NCBI RefSeq assembly: GCF_000332495.1
Contig: NZ_AOGW02000013.1
Span: 1-61,328, forward strand
Direction: 5' to 3'
Source of the DNA: Leptospira terpstrae serovar Hualin str. LT 11-33 = ATCC 700639
GTDB taxonomy: Bacteria > Spirochaetota > Leptospiria > Leptospirales > Leptospiraceae
Length of the DNA: 61,328 bases
The notes under the pieces: generated by a model
What the model saw: only the letters and a program-made list of their open reading frames with translations
Database searches by the model: none
Told to the model about the DNA's origin: nothing
Shown: one piece after another, positions 54,582-61,328 of the stretch
How positions within the stretch are numbered: the first letter of the stretch is position 1
Layout: each line of letters opens with the position of its first letter
Made by a program: the position numbers and the translations under genes

Positions 54582-55291
54582 CAACTAACCTCGGATACAG
54601 GCTTTTTATGGTGATTTAATGCATCGGAAACAATGGTTCCGTCTTTTACAAGAATAATGCGATCAGCAATTTGTGCAATGGACTCGTTGTGAGTGATCAC
54701 AACTGTTGTTGTTCCCAGGTCTTGATTGATACCTGTGATGGCTTCTAAAACAATCCTTCCTGTTTTAAAATCAAGTGCACCTGTAGGTTCATCACAAAGT
54801 AGTAACTCAGGTCTTTTTGCAATTGCCCTTGCAATGGCGACTCTTTGTTGTTCCCCTCCCGAAAGTTGGGCTGGGAAATGGTTTTTACGATCGGCAAGTT
54901 TTACCAAGTTCAATGCTTCTAGAGGTAACATGGATTTGTCCGAGAGGTCTGTCACCAAACGAACGTTTTCTTCTGCAGTAAGACTTGGGATTAAATTGTA
55001 AAACTGAAAAACAAAACCTACGTGATTTCTTCTATAACGCGTCAAACCCTCATCATTTTCTAAAGCCAATGTTTTTCCATGAAATAATACTTCACCCGTA
55101 GTAGCCGTGTCTAATCCTCCCAAGATATTGAGAAGAGTGGATTTTCCCGATCCTGAAGCACCTAACATTACTGTCAGTTCTCCTTCATTGAATTTTAGAT
55201 TCACTGAATGGAGGGCAACCAGTGGTACTTCACCGACTTGGTAAGTTTTCCCAAGATTTTTTGTTTCGAGAAGGGTATTGGGTTTCTTCAT
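54578..55291 (-). CDS. ABC transporter ATP-binding protein (LolD/MacB type)
   Basis: The 237-residue protein has Walker [14 protein letters not shown]-loop [17 protein letters not shown], signature [15 protein letters not shown], Walker [13 protein letters not shown] and switch [20 protein letters not shown] is typical of the LolD/MacB branch. It is the first gene of a three-gene operon with the FtsX permease and adaptor, forming an MacAB-like efflux or envelope-trafficking complex. Confidence 0.93.
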   Translation of the reverse strand: MKKPNTLLETKNLGKTYQVGEVPLVALHSVNLKFNEGELTVMLGASGSGKSTLLNILGGLDTATTGEVLFHGKTLALENDEGLTRYRRNHVGFVFQFYNLIPSLTAEENVRLVTDLSDKSMLPLEALNLVKLADRKNHFPAQLSGGEQQRVAIARAIAKRPELLLCDEPTGALDFKTGRIVLEAITGINQDLGTTTVVITHNESIAQIADRIILVKDGTIVSDALNHHKKPVSEVSW

Positions 55292-55404
55292 TATAAAAGT
55301 ACCATGAGTGCAAAAAGAACTCTTAATTTTACAAACCTATTATTTTGATAAGAATCTGTGAACTTAAAATTCATTGAATTCGGGACTGCTCTAGTTGATG
55401 TTTC

Positions 55405-55632
55405 TCAAGTTCTTGGAAGTACTAAAACCAACTTTGATTTGGATGAAAGTCCAGACTGGATTGTGATATTGTTTTTGGGAACATGGAAGTGCTTTGCTAG
55501 TAAGGTGATCAGTTCTTCATTCGCCTTTCCATCCACAGGTGGAGATTTTAAACGCGCAATACATTCTGTTTCCGATATAAATTCTAATCCTGGTTTTTTA
55601 TTGTTTGGTTTTACCTTTACAGTTAATTTCAT
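55405..55632 (-). CDS. DUF167/YggU family protein
   Basis: The 75-residue protein shows the family motifs LTVKVKPNNKKPGLE, ARLKSPPVDGKANEELI and FHVPKNNITIQSG with the closing KLVLV strand. It is complete for this small fold. Function is unknown across the family. It has its own short transcription unit between the ABC operon and a divergent membrane-protein gene. Confidence 0.87.
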   Translation of the reverse strand: MKLTVKVKPNNKKPGLEFISETECIARLKSPPVDGKANEELITLLAKHFHVPKNNITIQSGLSSKSKLVLVLPRT

Positions 55633-55709
55633 AAATTTTTACTATTGAGTATTCTGATTATTATTTAGAATGGTTCTATAATTTGCAAAGGATGTAACAT
55701 CTACAAAAC

Positions 55710-56384
55710 ATGAAAAAATTTTCTAAACCATCCAAATCTTTTGCTACCTATTTTTTTCTTTTTCTAATGGTCGTTTTTACTGCCACCTTGTCCGTACTTC
55801 TTGTTATCAATGCAAAGGAAGATTGGGAATATCGTAGTTTCTTTTGTGATGAATCATTTCGAAACCAAAAAGATTCGCGTCTTATCTCTGGTAATATTTC
55901 TCCAAACAGTATACCAGATCCAGAATCCGGATTTGTCGTTTACAATGTTGAATACCAAACCAAACGGAATCATTGGAATTTATACCAAGTATCCGTTGGA
56001 AGTTTTTTCCTGGTTTTGAATGATAAATCTGAAGTTTTGGTTTCCAATGAATCAGGACTGGCTAATCATAATTTTGATAATAAAGAAAGAACATTCAAAA
56101 AGCCTCATAAACCGTCGGAAGCCCAACTCCGATTAGTGGGAGCAAAGCGGGGCGATACAATCACGGTCGTTTATGATAAATCACAATCCTTATCAGATGA
56201 GAACGGAATTCAAGCAAGTGCTGTTTATGCTGGTTCTTCCTCCGACCTTTGCCAAGAAGAAACTGCGAATGCAATTACTGCTTTAGTTGGTGCTTTTGCA
56301 TTTGCGCTAATTTCCTTAGGCCTTAGCTATATGCTTTGGAAAGAATGGCTTCGTATCTATAAAATTAATAAACATAAATCTTAA
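55710..56384 (+). CDS. Two-helix membrane protein of unknown function
   Basis: The protein has 224 residues. One hydrophobic segment near the N-terminus (YFFLFLMVVFTATLSVLLVI) and one near the C-terminus (ITALVGAFAFALISLGLSYM) frame a ~150-residue domain with strands such as GFVVYNVEYQTKRNHWNLYQ, plus two cysteines (FFCDES, SDLCQEE). It is loosely DUF3592-like in layout, but I do not recognise a family. The central domain is probably periplasmic. Confidence 0.6.
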   Translation: MKKFSKPSKSFATYFFLFLMVVFTATLSVLLVINAKEDWEYRSFFCDESFRNQKDSRLISGNISPNSIPDPESGFVVYNVEYQTKRNHWNLYQVSVGSFFLVLNDKSEVLVSNESGLANHNFDNKERTFKKPHKPSEAQLRLVGAKRGDTITVVYDKSQSLSDENGIQASAVYAGSSSDLCQEETANAITALVGAFAFALISLGLSYMLWKEWLRIYKINKHKS

Positions 56385-56443
56385 ATCCGTCTCGTTTCTC
56401 TGGGCGCCTCGAATCTGTTTGGTGACCAAAATTATTCGGAATA

Positions 56444-56510
56444 ACGATCCCGCTCTTCGCTCCAATCTTTCGCTTTTGCGAAAGGATTTCCGCTGCGATC
56501 GGTGGCGCAG
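56444..56510 (-). repeat. Palindromic intergenic repeat, copy 3 (inverted)
   Basis: On the minus strand: GATCGCAGCGGAAATCC, stem TTTCGC-aaaa-GCGAAA, then GATTGGAGCGAAGAGCGGGATCG. This copy has the best stem and also pairs outer CGATC/GATCG arms. It lies in the 326-bp gene-free stretch 56385-56710 before the ammonium-transporter gene. Confidence 0.7.
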
Positions 56511-56664
56511 AGAACAAAGAAGAAGCAAGTTGCCCATATTATAAACAATTTATGCAAATCAGATACGAGTCGTTTATTCTTTAAAATGATTGTTAGGTGA
56601 AAATGCTTAGAATTCGACTTGCTGATCTAAAAATAACCTGAAATGATCACTTAGATTCAAATCC

Positions 56665-56694
56665 ATTTAGGCAATTCCGCCTAAATAGTTTTTG
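56665..56694 (+). promoter_or_regulatory. Terminator-like hairpin in the leader of the Amt-cyclase gene
   Basis: ATTTAGGC-aattcc-GCCTAAAT is an 8-bp perfect stem followed by AGTTTTTGG, only about 20 bases before the start codon. The position, between promoter and ribosome site, suits an attenuator or protein-binding leader; simple termination of the gene at 55710 is also possible. Confidence 0.5.
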
Positions 56695-56710
56695 GTTTTG
56701 AGGGTAGGGG

Positions 56711-58801
56711 ATGTCGGTTCAAAAAAATCTTTTAGATATTTTATGGGTACTCGTTTGTTCGGGACTTGTGTTGATGATGCAAGGTGGATTTTTAGTCTTA
56801 GAGTCTGGTTTAACTCGTGCTAAAAATTCAATCAACGTAGCGATTAAAAACATCGCAGATTTTGGAGTAGCAACATTATTATTCTACTTGTTTGGATTTG
56901 GAATCATGTTTGGTTCTTCTTTTTACGGTCTTATAGGTATAGATTTATTTTTACCAGCGTTTCCAAAAGACAATGCTTGGCCTCCTACTTTCTTTTTGTT
57001 CCAATTGATGTTTTGTGGAACTGCATCTACCATTGTTTCTGGTGCGGTTGCCGAACGGTTAAAATTTCCTTCTTATCTTTTGGCAACAGCTCTTATCTCT
57101 GGTATCATTTATCCGATTGTCGGACATTGGGTTTGGGGTGGAACCTTTATTGAATCCCCTCGCGGTTGGTTAGAACAATTAGGTTTTCATGACTTTGCAG
57201 GATCCACACAAGTCCATAGTGTTGGTGGTTGGGTTTCTTTGGCACTTCTATTGGTAGTAGGCCCAAGGCTTGGAAGGTTTAAAGAAGGGGAACCTTCCAA
57301 ATCAGTTACAGGTAGCAATCTCCCCTTGGCTATGTTAGGTGGAATTATTCTTTGGTTTGGTTGGATGGGTTTTAATGGAGGAAGTACTTTAGCCTTTAAT
57401 GGTTCAGTTCCAATTGTCATTTTAAATACAATCATTGCTTCTGGATTTTCCATGCTGGTTGCTTTATTTTTAACTTGGTTTGTGAAAGGATATCCAGAGG
57501 CAATATCCCCATTAAACGGATCTTTGGCGGGACTTGTTGCCATTACAGCTAGTGCTGACTGTGTTGAACCTGGGCAAGCTGCCATCATTGGAATGATAGC
57601 GGGAGGGCTCACTATCCCAGCAGAAAAATTATTAGAAAAATGGAAGATTGACGATGCTGTAGGAGCTGTTCCTGTACATTTAGTCGGTGGTCTTTGGGGG
57701 ACATTGGCAGTAGGGATATTTGGAGACATTGAAGGATTAGGGGCAACAAGTGGAAGAGGGGACTTTATCCTCATTCAGCTATTAGGAATCCTAGTCGTTG
57801 GTAGTTTTGCTTTTGGTATATCCTATATTATTTTTAAAGGAATCAACAGAATCTACCATCTCCGAGTGGATGAAACAGAAGAAAGAATGGGTTTGAATAT
57901 ATCGGAACACAAAGCCACAACAGAACTTATTGATTTGTTTTTATCTATGGATTACCAACATAAAACCGGAGACTTAACTCTTGATGTACCTGTGGAACCA
58001 TTTACGGAAGTGGGACAAATTGCGGAAAGGTACAACTTAGTTTTAGGAAAAGTTCGCACCACCTTAAAAGAAAATGAAGATTCCAGAATTGAAATCGCTA
58101 ATGCATACGACAAAGTAAGAAACGAACAAGAGAGAGCAGAAAAACTATTGTTAAACGTACTTCCGAAAGCAATAGCCGATGAGCTAAAAGAAAAACAAGG
58201 TTTAATTGCTAATAGTTATCCAGAAGTATCTGTTTTATTTGCAGACATCGTGGGGTTTACACAAATTTCCGCTGGTCTGAAGCCTGAAGCTGTAGTTCGA
58301 ATCTTAAACGAAATTTTTTCTTACTTCGATGTGTTAGCAGAAAAGTATCGATTAGAAAAGATTAAAACCATTGGAGATGCCTACATGGCTGTTGCAGGAC
58401 TCCCGGCACCCGATCAGTATCATTCATTACTCGCGGCTCATATGGCTTGGGATATGAAATCATTACTTTCTAGGTTGAAACTTGGGAAAAGTGGAACCAA
58501 ACTCAGTATGCGAATTGGAATCAATACAGGTCCTGTGGTTGCTGGAGTGATTGGAACCAAAAAATTTATTTATGATATTTGGGGGGATGCGGTCAATCTT
58601 GCCTCTCGTATGGAATCACATGGACTGCCAAATGAAATTCAAATCACAGAATCGACTGCTAATTTAATTCAGTCCGACTTTGAATTAGAAGCAAGGGGAG
58701 AAATTGAAGTGAAAGGCAAAGGAAAAATCAGAACCTTTCTCGTCAAACAAAGGATACGTGAGCCGGAGTTGAGTTTGCCTTACTTTCAATTTGCAACTTA
58801 G
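56711..58801 (+). CDS. Ammonium transporter fused to class III adenylate cyclase
   Basis: The 696-residue protein has an AGGGTAGGGG ribosome site. Residues 1-390 are an Amt channel with eleven helices: LESGLTRAKNSINV, the twin histidines His169 (DFAGSTQVHS) and His323 (VPVHLVGG), and ADCVEPGQAAIIGMIAGG. Residues ~390-490 are a HAMP-like and coiled-coil linker ending LLLNVLPKAIADEL. The cyclase follows with metal Asp512 (LFADIVGFT) and Asp556 (KTIGDAYM), adenine-selecting Lys550 and the Asp of YDIWGDAVN, and the Asn and Arg of VNLASRME. Every catalytic residue is present, so ammonium-regulated cAMP synthesis is predicted. Confidence 0.93.
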   Translation: MSVQKNLLDILWVLVCSGLVLMMQGGFLVLESGLTRAKNSINVAIKNIADFGVATLLFYLFGFGIMFGSSFYGLIGIDLFLPAFPKDNAWPPTFFLFQLMFCGTASTIVSGAVAERLKFPSYLLATALISGIIYPIVGHWVWGGTFIESPRGWLEQLGFHDFAGSTQVHSVGGWVSLALLLVVGPRLGRFKEGEPSKSVTGSNLPLAMLGGIILWFGWMGFNGGSTLAFNGSVPIVILNTIIASGFSMLVALFLTWFVKGYPEAISPLNGSLAGLVAITASADCVEPGQAAIIGMIAGGLTIPAEKLLEKWKIDDAVGAVPVHLVGGLWGTLAVGIFGDIEGLGATSGRGDFILIQLLGILVVGSFAFGISYIIFKGINRIYHLRVDETEERMGLNISEHKATTELIDLFLSMDYQHKTGDLTLDVPVEPFTEVGQIAERYNLVLGKVRTTLKENEDSRIEIANAYDKVRNEQERAEKLLLNVLPKAIADELKEKQGLIANSYPEVSVLFADIVGFTQISAGLKPEAVVRILNEIFSYFDVLAEKYRLEKIKTIGDAYMAVAGLPAPDQYHSLLAAHMAWDMKSLLSRLKLGKSGTKLSMRIGINTGPVVAGVIGTKKFIYDIWGDAVNLASRMESHGLPNEIQITESTANLIQSDFELEARGEIEVKGKGKIRTFLVKQRIREPELSLPYFQFAT

Positions 58802-58924
58802 ATAATAAATCCAATATTGTATAGAGTCCGTCTATCGTTTGGTGAAATTTTTTCTTGCAATTGATACTTTGGTTCTAGACTTCCTATTTTAAAGGAAAAT
58901 TCAAAAGAATTAGTTCATTAAATC

Positions 58925-59016
58925 GTCATATAAGGCAAATTACCTCTATTATTTGATATATTTAATCATATGTGGCAAGTTAATTAATATTTCTTTAATA
59001 GTCATATATGGCTAAA
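58925..59016. promoter_or_regulatory. Three direct repeats upstream of hipB
   Basis: TCATATAAGGCAAAT (58926), TCATATGTGGCAAGT (58966) and TCATATATGGCTAAA (59002) share TCATATnnGGCnAnn, at start-to-start spacings of 40 and 36 bp, about four and three and a half helical turns. They lie in very AT-rich sequence just before hipB and are probable HipB/HipBA operators. E. coli HipB sites are palindromic, so direct repeats would be different. Confidence 0.6.
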
Positions 59017-59060
59017 TATATCTTGAAATATATATAAACCACTATATACTACAAGTTAGG

Positions 59061-59420
59061 ATGAATTGGTCGGATGAAAATTTATATACAATTCTAGAAA
59101 AAATCGGGTCCTCGATCAAAGGACGACGTGTACAGATGGATCTCTCCCAAGAAGAGTTAGCGAAGAGAAGTGGGGTTTCTCCTTCATCCATTGCAAGGTT
59201 AGAAACTGGGAAGGGAAATATTTCCTTACTCAACTTACTCTCTCTATTAAAAGAATTGGATTTGTTAAACGAATTACAACTTACCTTTAGAGACCCAAAC
59301 CTCTCTCTGGCACTTCTTGCAAAATCCAAAACAAATAAAATAAGACAACGGGTCAGAAAACAAATTACATTACCACCTAACGATGAGAAGGAGTGGACTT
59401 GGGGTCACAAAAATGGGTGA
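59061..59420 (+). CDS. hipB: HipB-like antitoxin (XRE DNA-binding protein)
   Basis: The protein has 119 residues. HTH_3 domain at 15-70: IGSSIKGRRVQMDLSQEELA, KRSGVSPSSIARLETGKGN. The C-terminal ~45 residues are basic and may contact HipA. It is longer than E. coli HipB (88 residues). It overlaps hipA by 8 bp, the usual antitoxin-first order with coupled translation. It would neutralise HipA and repress the operon at the upstream repeats. Confidence 0.87.
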   Translation: MNWSDENLYTILEKIGSSIKGRRVQMDLSQEELAKRSGVSPSSIARLETGKGNISLLNLLSLLKELDLLNELQLTFRDPNLSLALLAKSKTNKIRQRVRKQITLPPNDEKEWTWGHKNG

Positions 59421-60738
59421 ACCTGTAACATTGGCAAAGGTTTATTTATGGGGATCTCTAGTAGGTTATGTTTCTTGGAATGACGATGGAAGGTTTGCTA
59501 CCTTCGAATATGATAATGAATTTTTGAAAGCACCAGTAGAACCCTCACCACTACTTATGCCAAAAAGTAGAGCACTCTATTCTTTTCGAAATCTAAACGT
59601 TGATACATTTAAGGGACTTCCAGGATTACTTGCCGATTCCATCCCCGATAAATTTGGAAATGCCCTTATCGATGTTTGGCTTTCTACGGTAAATAGAGAT
59701 TTCCAATCTTTTAATCCTGTAGAAAGGTTATGTTATATCGGGGAACGTGGTATGGGTGCTTTGGAATTCAAACCAGCCACTTACAAATTTAGAACAAAAA
59801 ACACTCCAATTGAAATCTCTGAGATGGTAAAGTTGGCTTCAGAGATTCTAAGCAATCGGAAAAAATTTTCATCTAAATTAGAATTAGCAAACCAAAAGAA
59901 ATTAAATCAATCTTTGACAAACTTACTCACGATTGGAACTTCTGCCGGAGGTGCCAGAGCAAAATGTATCATAGCTTATAATGAAAAAACAGGAGAAGTT
60001 CGTTCCGGACAAATTAAAACAACTGAAGATTTTTCATATTGGATTTTAAAATTAGATGGAATTCGAAATAATAAAGACAAAGAGCTGAACGACCCCAAAG
60101 GATTTGGTACAATTGAATATGCTTACCACCTCATGGCTTTAGATTGCGGAATTCAAATGATGGAATCGAAACTACTCGAAGAAAATGGAAGACACCATTT
60201 TATGACAAAACGTTTTGATCGCATCAATGGTGGAGAAAAAATTCACATGCAATCACTTTGCGCCATGGCACATTACGACTTTAATATGGCGGGTGCTTAT
60301 AGTTATGAACAATCGTTAGACATCATACGTAAAATTATTTCAGAAAACACCAAATTTGCTCTAGAACAACAGTTTCGAAGAGCAGTTTTCAATGTGGTGG
60401 CTCGTAATCAAGACGACCATACTAAGAACATCGCTTTTTTAATGAGTCAAACAGGAAAATGGACTCTTTCCCCTGCATTCGACATGACCTATAGTTATAA
60501 TCCCAATGGGCAATGGACCAATCGTCATCAAATGAGTATCCATGGGAAACGTGAAAAATTTACTCTGGAAGATTTTATTGAGCTTGGGAAAAAAGCAGAT
60601 CTAAAAATATTTCAAATCAATTCCATTGTTGGACAAATCAAAGAAACAATCTCTCACTGGGAAAATTATGCGAACCAAACAAAAGTACCTCCTGCATTAC
60701 AAAAGGAAGTCAAAAAGAATCTAAACTTATCTATATAA
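59413..60738 (+). CDS. hipA: HipA-like serine/threonine kinase toxin
   Basis: The protein has 441 residues from the ATG at 59413 (E. coli HipA 440); the frame extends 10 codons upstream. Motifs: GRFATFEYDNEFL, PGLLADSIPDKFGNALID, P-loop GTSAGGARAK whose Ser aligns with the autophosphorylated Ser150, catalytic NQDDHTKNIAFL and metal-binding SPAFDMTYS. All are intact. HipA kinases phosphorylate an aminoacyl-tRNA synthetase (GltX in E. coli), stopping growth. On a plasmid the pair may also aid maintenance. It is followed by 107 bp and the IS. Confidence 0.92.
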   Translation: MGEPVTLAKVYLWGSLVGYVSWNDDGRFATFEYDNEFLKAPVEPSPLLMPKSRALYSFRNLNVDTFKGLPGLLADSIPDKFGNALIDVWLSTVNRDFQSFNPVERLCYIGERGMGALEFKPATYKFRTKNTPIEISEMVKLASEILSNRKKFSSKLELANQKKLNQSLTNLLTIGTSAGGARAKCIIAYNEKTGEVRSGQIKTTEDFSYWILKLDGIRNNKDKELNDPKGFGTIEYAYHLMALDCGIQMMESKLLEENGRHHFMTKRFDRINGGEKIHMQSLCAMAHYDFNMAGAYSYEQSLDIIRKIISENTKFALEQQFRRAVFNVVARNQDDHTKNIAFLMSQTGKWTLSPAFDMTYSYNPNGQWTNRHQMSIHGKREKFTLEDFIELGKKADLKIFQINSIVGQIKETISHWENYANQTKVPPALQKEVKKNLNLSI

Positions 60739-60812
60739 GATTCAACATTTAGAAAAATAAGATATAAGGGTAACCTATGTTTTGGAGCAATAGGCAGCTT
60801 CCCAGAATGTAT

Positions 60813-60824
60813 ATTATGTCTCAT
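60813..60824 (-). repeat. 12-base motif shared with rep1 and the SpoU gene start
   Basis: The sequence ATGAGACATAAT (minus strand) is identical to 33146-33157 (rep1 promoter) and to the minus strand of 48080-48091. One mismatch gives the rep2 site at 35515-35526. Here it lies 22 bp before the IS end. Confidence 0.5.
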
Positions 60825-60845
60825 AACATCTGATAGGCGACTGAG

Positions 60846-60896
60846 TGTACTCGTACATCCTTTACAGTTTTGTCTCAATACATACTTTACATAAAG
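60846..60896 (+). repeat. IS terminal inverted repeat (transposase-stop end)
   Basis: TGTACTCG then ACATCCTTTACA and, about 20 bases on, ACATACTTTACA. A 12-base core (ACATCCTTTACA) is the exact complement of the repeat at the other end near 393-404, and alignment continues over about 50 bases. Confidence 0.75.
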
Positions 60897-60901
60897 ATGC
60901 A

Positions 60902-61328
60902 TTAAAATCCTGATTCAGACGGTAATGAGGATTGCATTGGATTTTTAAAATGCAACAACTTTCCCGTATACAAATCGATCACACCAAGGCTAACTCCATA
61001 AAAATGAATCTTTACATGCCTGTCCGAGATTTCCTCTAAACCAACTTCTTCATCTGCTAACGCGGAAGATAGAAAGATCCGATGGCCTTCAATATGAAGA
61101 TTCCCTATGTCATTGATTTCTCCAATCATGATGTTTGTTGGATAAGAAGCTTTTACAATCCGTTTTGGGAATTTCCTTTTCGACTTTTGGTAATGGTTAG
61201 CAGGAAAAGAATTTTGAATTCCTTCATGTGGTCTTAGGTAATTGAATTCTTTCTGAAAATCTCGAAATGCTTTTTGTTGTGTCTCTAAGCTAGACCTTGG
61301 AGGCAAAGCCGTTTCTTCCTTTAAGGTT
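60902..61328 (-). CDS. IS481/IS3-type transposase, C-terminal fragment (partial at edge)
   Basis: The reading frame is open from the right edge to the stop at 60902, about 141 codons. TLKEETALPPRSS, QQKAFRDFQKEFNYLRPHEG and PANHYQKSKRKFP are the classical end of the IS481 integrase core (HxxLK..., EYNxxRPHEAL, PAxxY). The tail of about 75 residues is beta-rich, ending near SLPSESGF, and corresponds to the C-terminal domain of this IS branch. The internal TTG at 61306 is not a true start. Confidence 0.85.
   Translation of the reverse strand, partial: TLKEETALPPRSSLETQQKAFRDFQKEFNYLRPHEGIQNSFPANHYQKSKRKFPKRIVKASYPTNIMIGEINDIGNLHIEGHRIFLSSALADEEVGLEEISDRHVKIHFYGVSLGVIDLYTGKLLHFKNPMQSSLPSESGF

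Larger units (their letters stand above)
60846..61328 (-). mobile_element. IS481-like insertion sequence, 3' (transposase C-terminal) part, cut by window edge
   Basis: The terminal inverted repeat at 60846-60896 starts TGTACTCG. Inside lies the transposase 3' end on the minus strand. Orientation and end sequences complement those at 1-440. See the left-edge entry. Confidence 0.8.

Noticed and set aside
55358..55648. 96-codon plus-strand frame over the DUF167 gene
   Set aside because: Antisense to the DUF167 protein, whose motifs are unmistakable.
57187..57774. 195-codon minus-strand frame inside the Amt gene
   Set aside because: Long, but antisense to conserved Amt helices; proline-rich content is the usual complement of Gly-rich membrane codons.
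58925..59016. CRISPR-like array
   Set aside because: Only three short, imperfect repeats with no cas genes; better explained as operators for hipBA.
60770..60845. Possible additional IS-end copy before the right IS
   Set aside because: Only TGTCTCA and scattered bases match the terminal repeat; kept only as the 12-base motif shared with rep1.

Overview
The window reads as accessory-replicon DNA of a saprophytic leptospire (Leptospira). Signs are the low GC, frequent TTG/GTG starts, loose spirochete lipoboxes (for example LFADC, LFLQC), 7TMR-DISM/SpoIIE and GGDEF signalling proteins, and a parA-parB locus flanked by two related winged-helix Rep-like genes. The mix of plasmid maintenance genes with a complete recCBD operon matches what I recall of the L. 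biflexa plasmid p74, which carries recBCD. I could not check this by alignment, and genus and replicon identity are inference.

Both window edges lie inside an IS481-like element in the same orientation. The transposase N-terminus (113 codons) runs off the left edge and its C-terminus comes in from the right edge; matching ~50-bp terminal inverted repeats lie at 389-440 and 60846-60896. The window is therefore probably a whole contig ending in IS copies: either a ~61.7 kb circle broken inside one IS or a segment between two copies. About 120 central codons, with the DDE core, are missing.

Layout. 1-1.2 kb: IS end, a second IS-end remnant, a broken lipoprotein gene and a 24-bp palindrome. 1.2-8.6 kb: a propeller protein overlapping a 1124-residue SUKH/HEAT-like protein, a membrane AraC regulator and a lipoprotein S15-type hydrolase. 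9-17.7 kb: recC-recB-recD, convergent with a nucleoside deoxyribosyltransferase. 18.2-26 kb: heme acquisition, with a leftward operon (unknown lipoprotein, HmuY-like lipoprotein, TonB-dependent receptor) divergent from rightward hmuT-hmuU-hmuV-hmuS; mirrored Fur-box-like sites lie between. 26-32 kb: a MASE3 histidine kinase, a 7TMR-DISM/SpoIIE phosphatase, small metabolic genes, and TetR regulators, one with clear operators.

32-36.4 kb is the maintenance core: rep1, parB, parA and rep2. Two copies of an 18-bp palindrome flank parA. The two rep genes share promoter and leader sequences. 36.4-48 kb: a lipoprotein, a YheT-type hydrolase, opgG-opgH for periplasmic glucans with OpgH apparently split in two, a tandem lipoprotein pair followed by a REC-GGDEF diguanylate cyclase, srkA and a SpoU methyltransferase. 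48-56 kb: a reductase/TetR pair with a paired operator, a PAS histidine kinase, a MacB-like ABC export operon and small conserved genes. 56.7-60.7 kb: an ammonium transporter fused to an adenylate cyclase, then hipB-hipA with upstream direct repeats.

Three copies of a ~65-bp palindromic intergenic repeat lie near 8.8, 35.2 and 56.5 kb. No tRNA, rRNA or CRISPR array was recognised.
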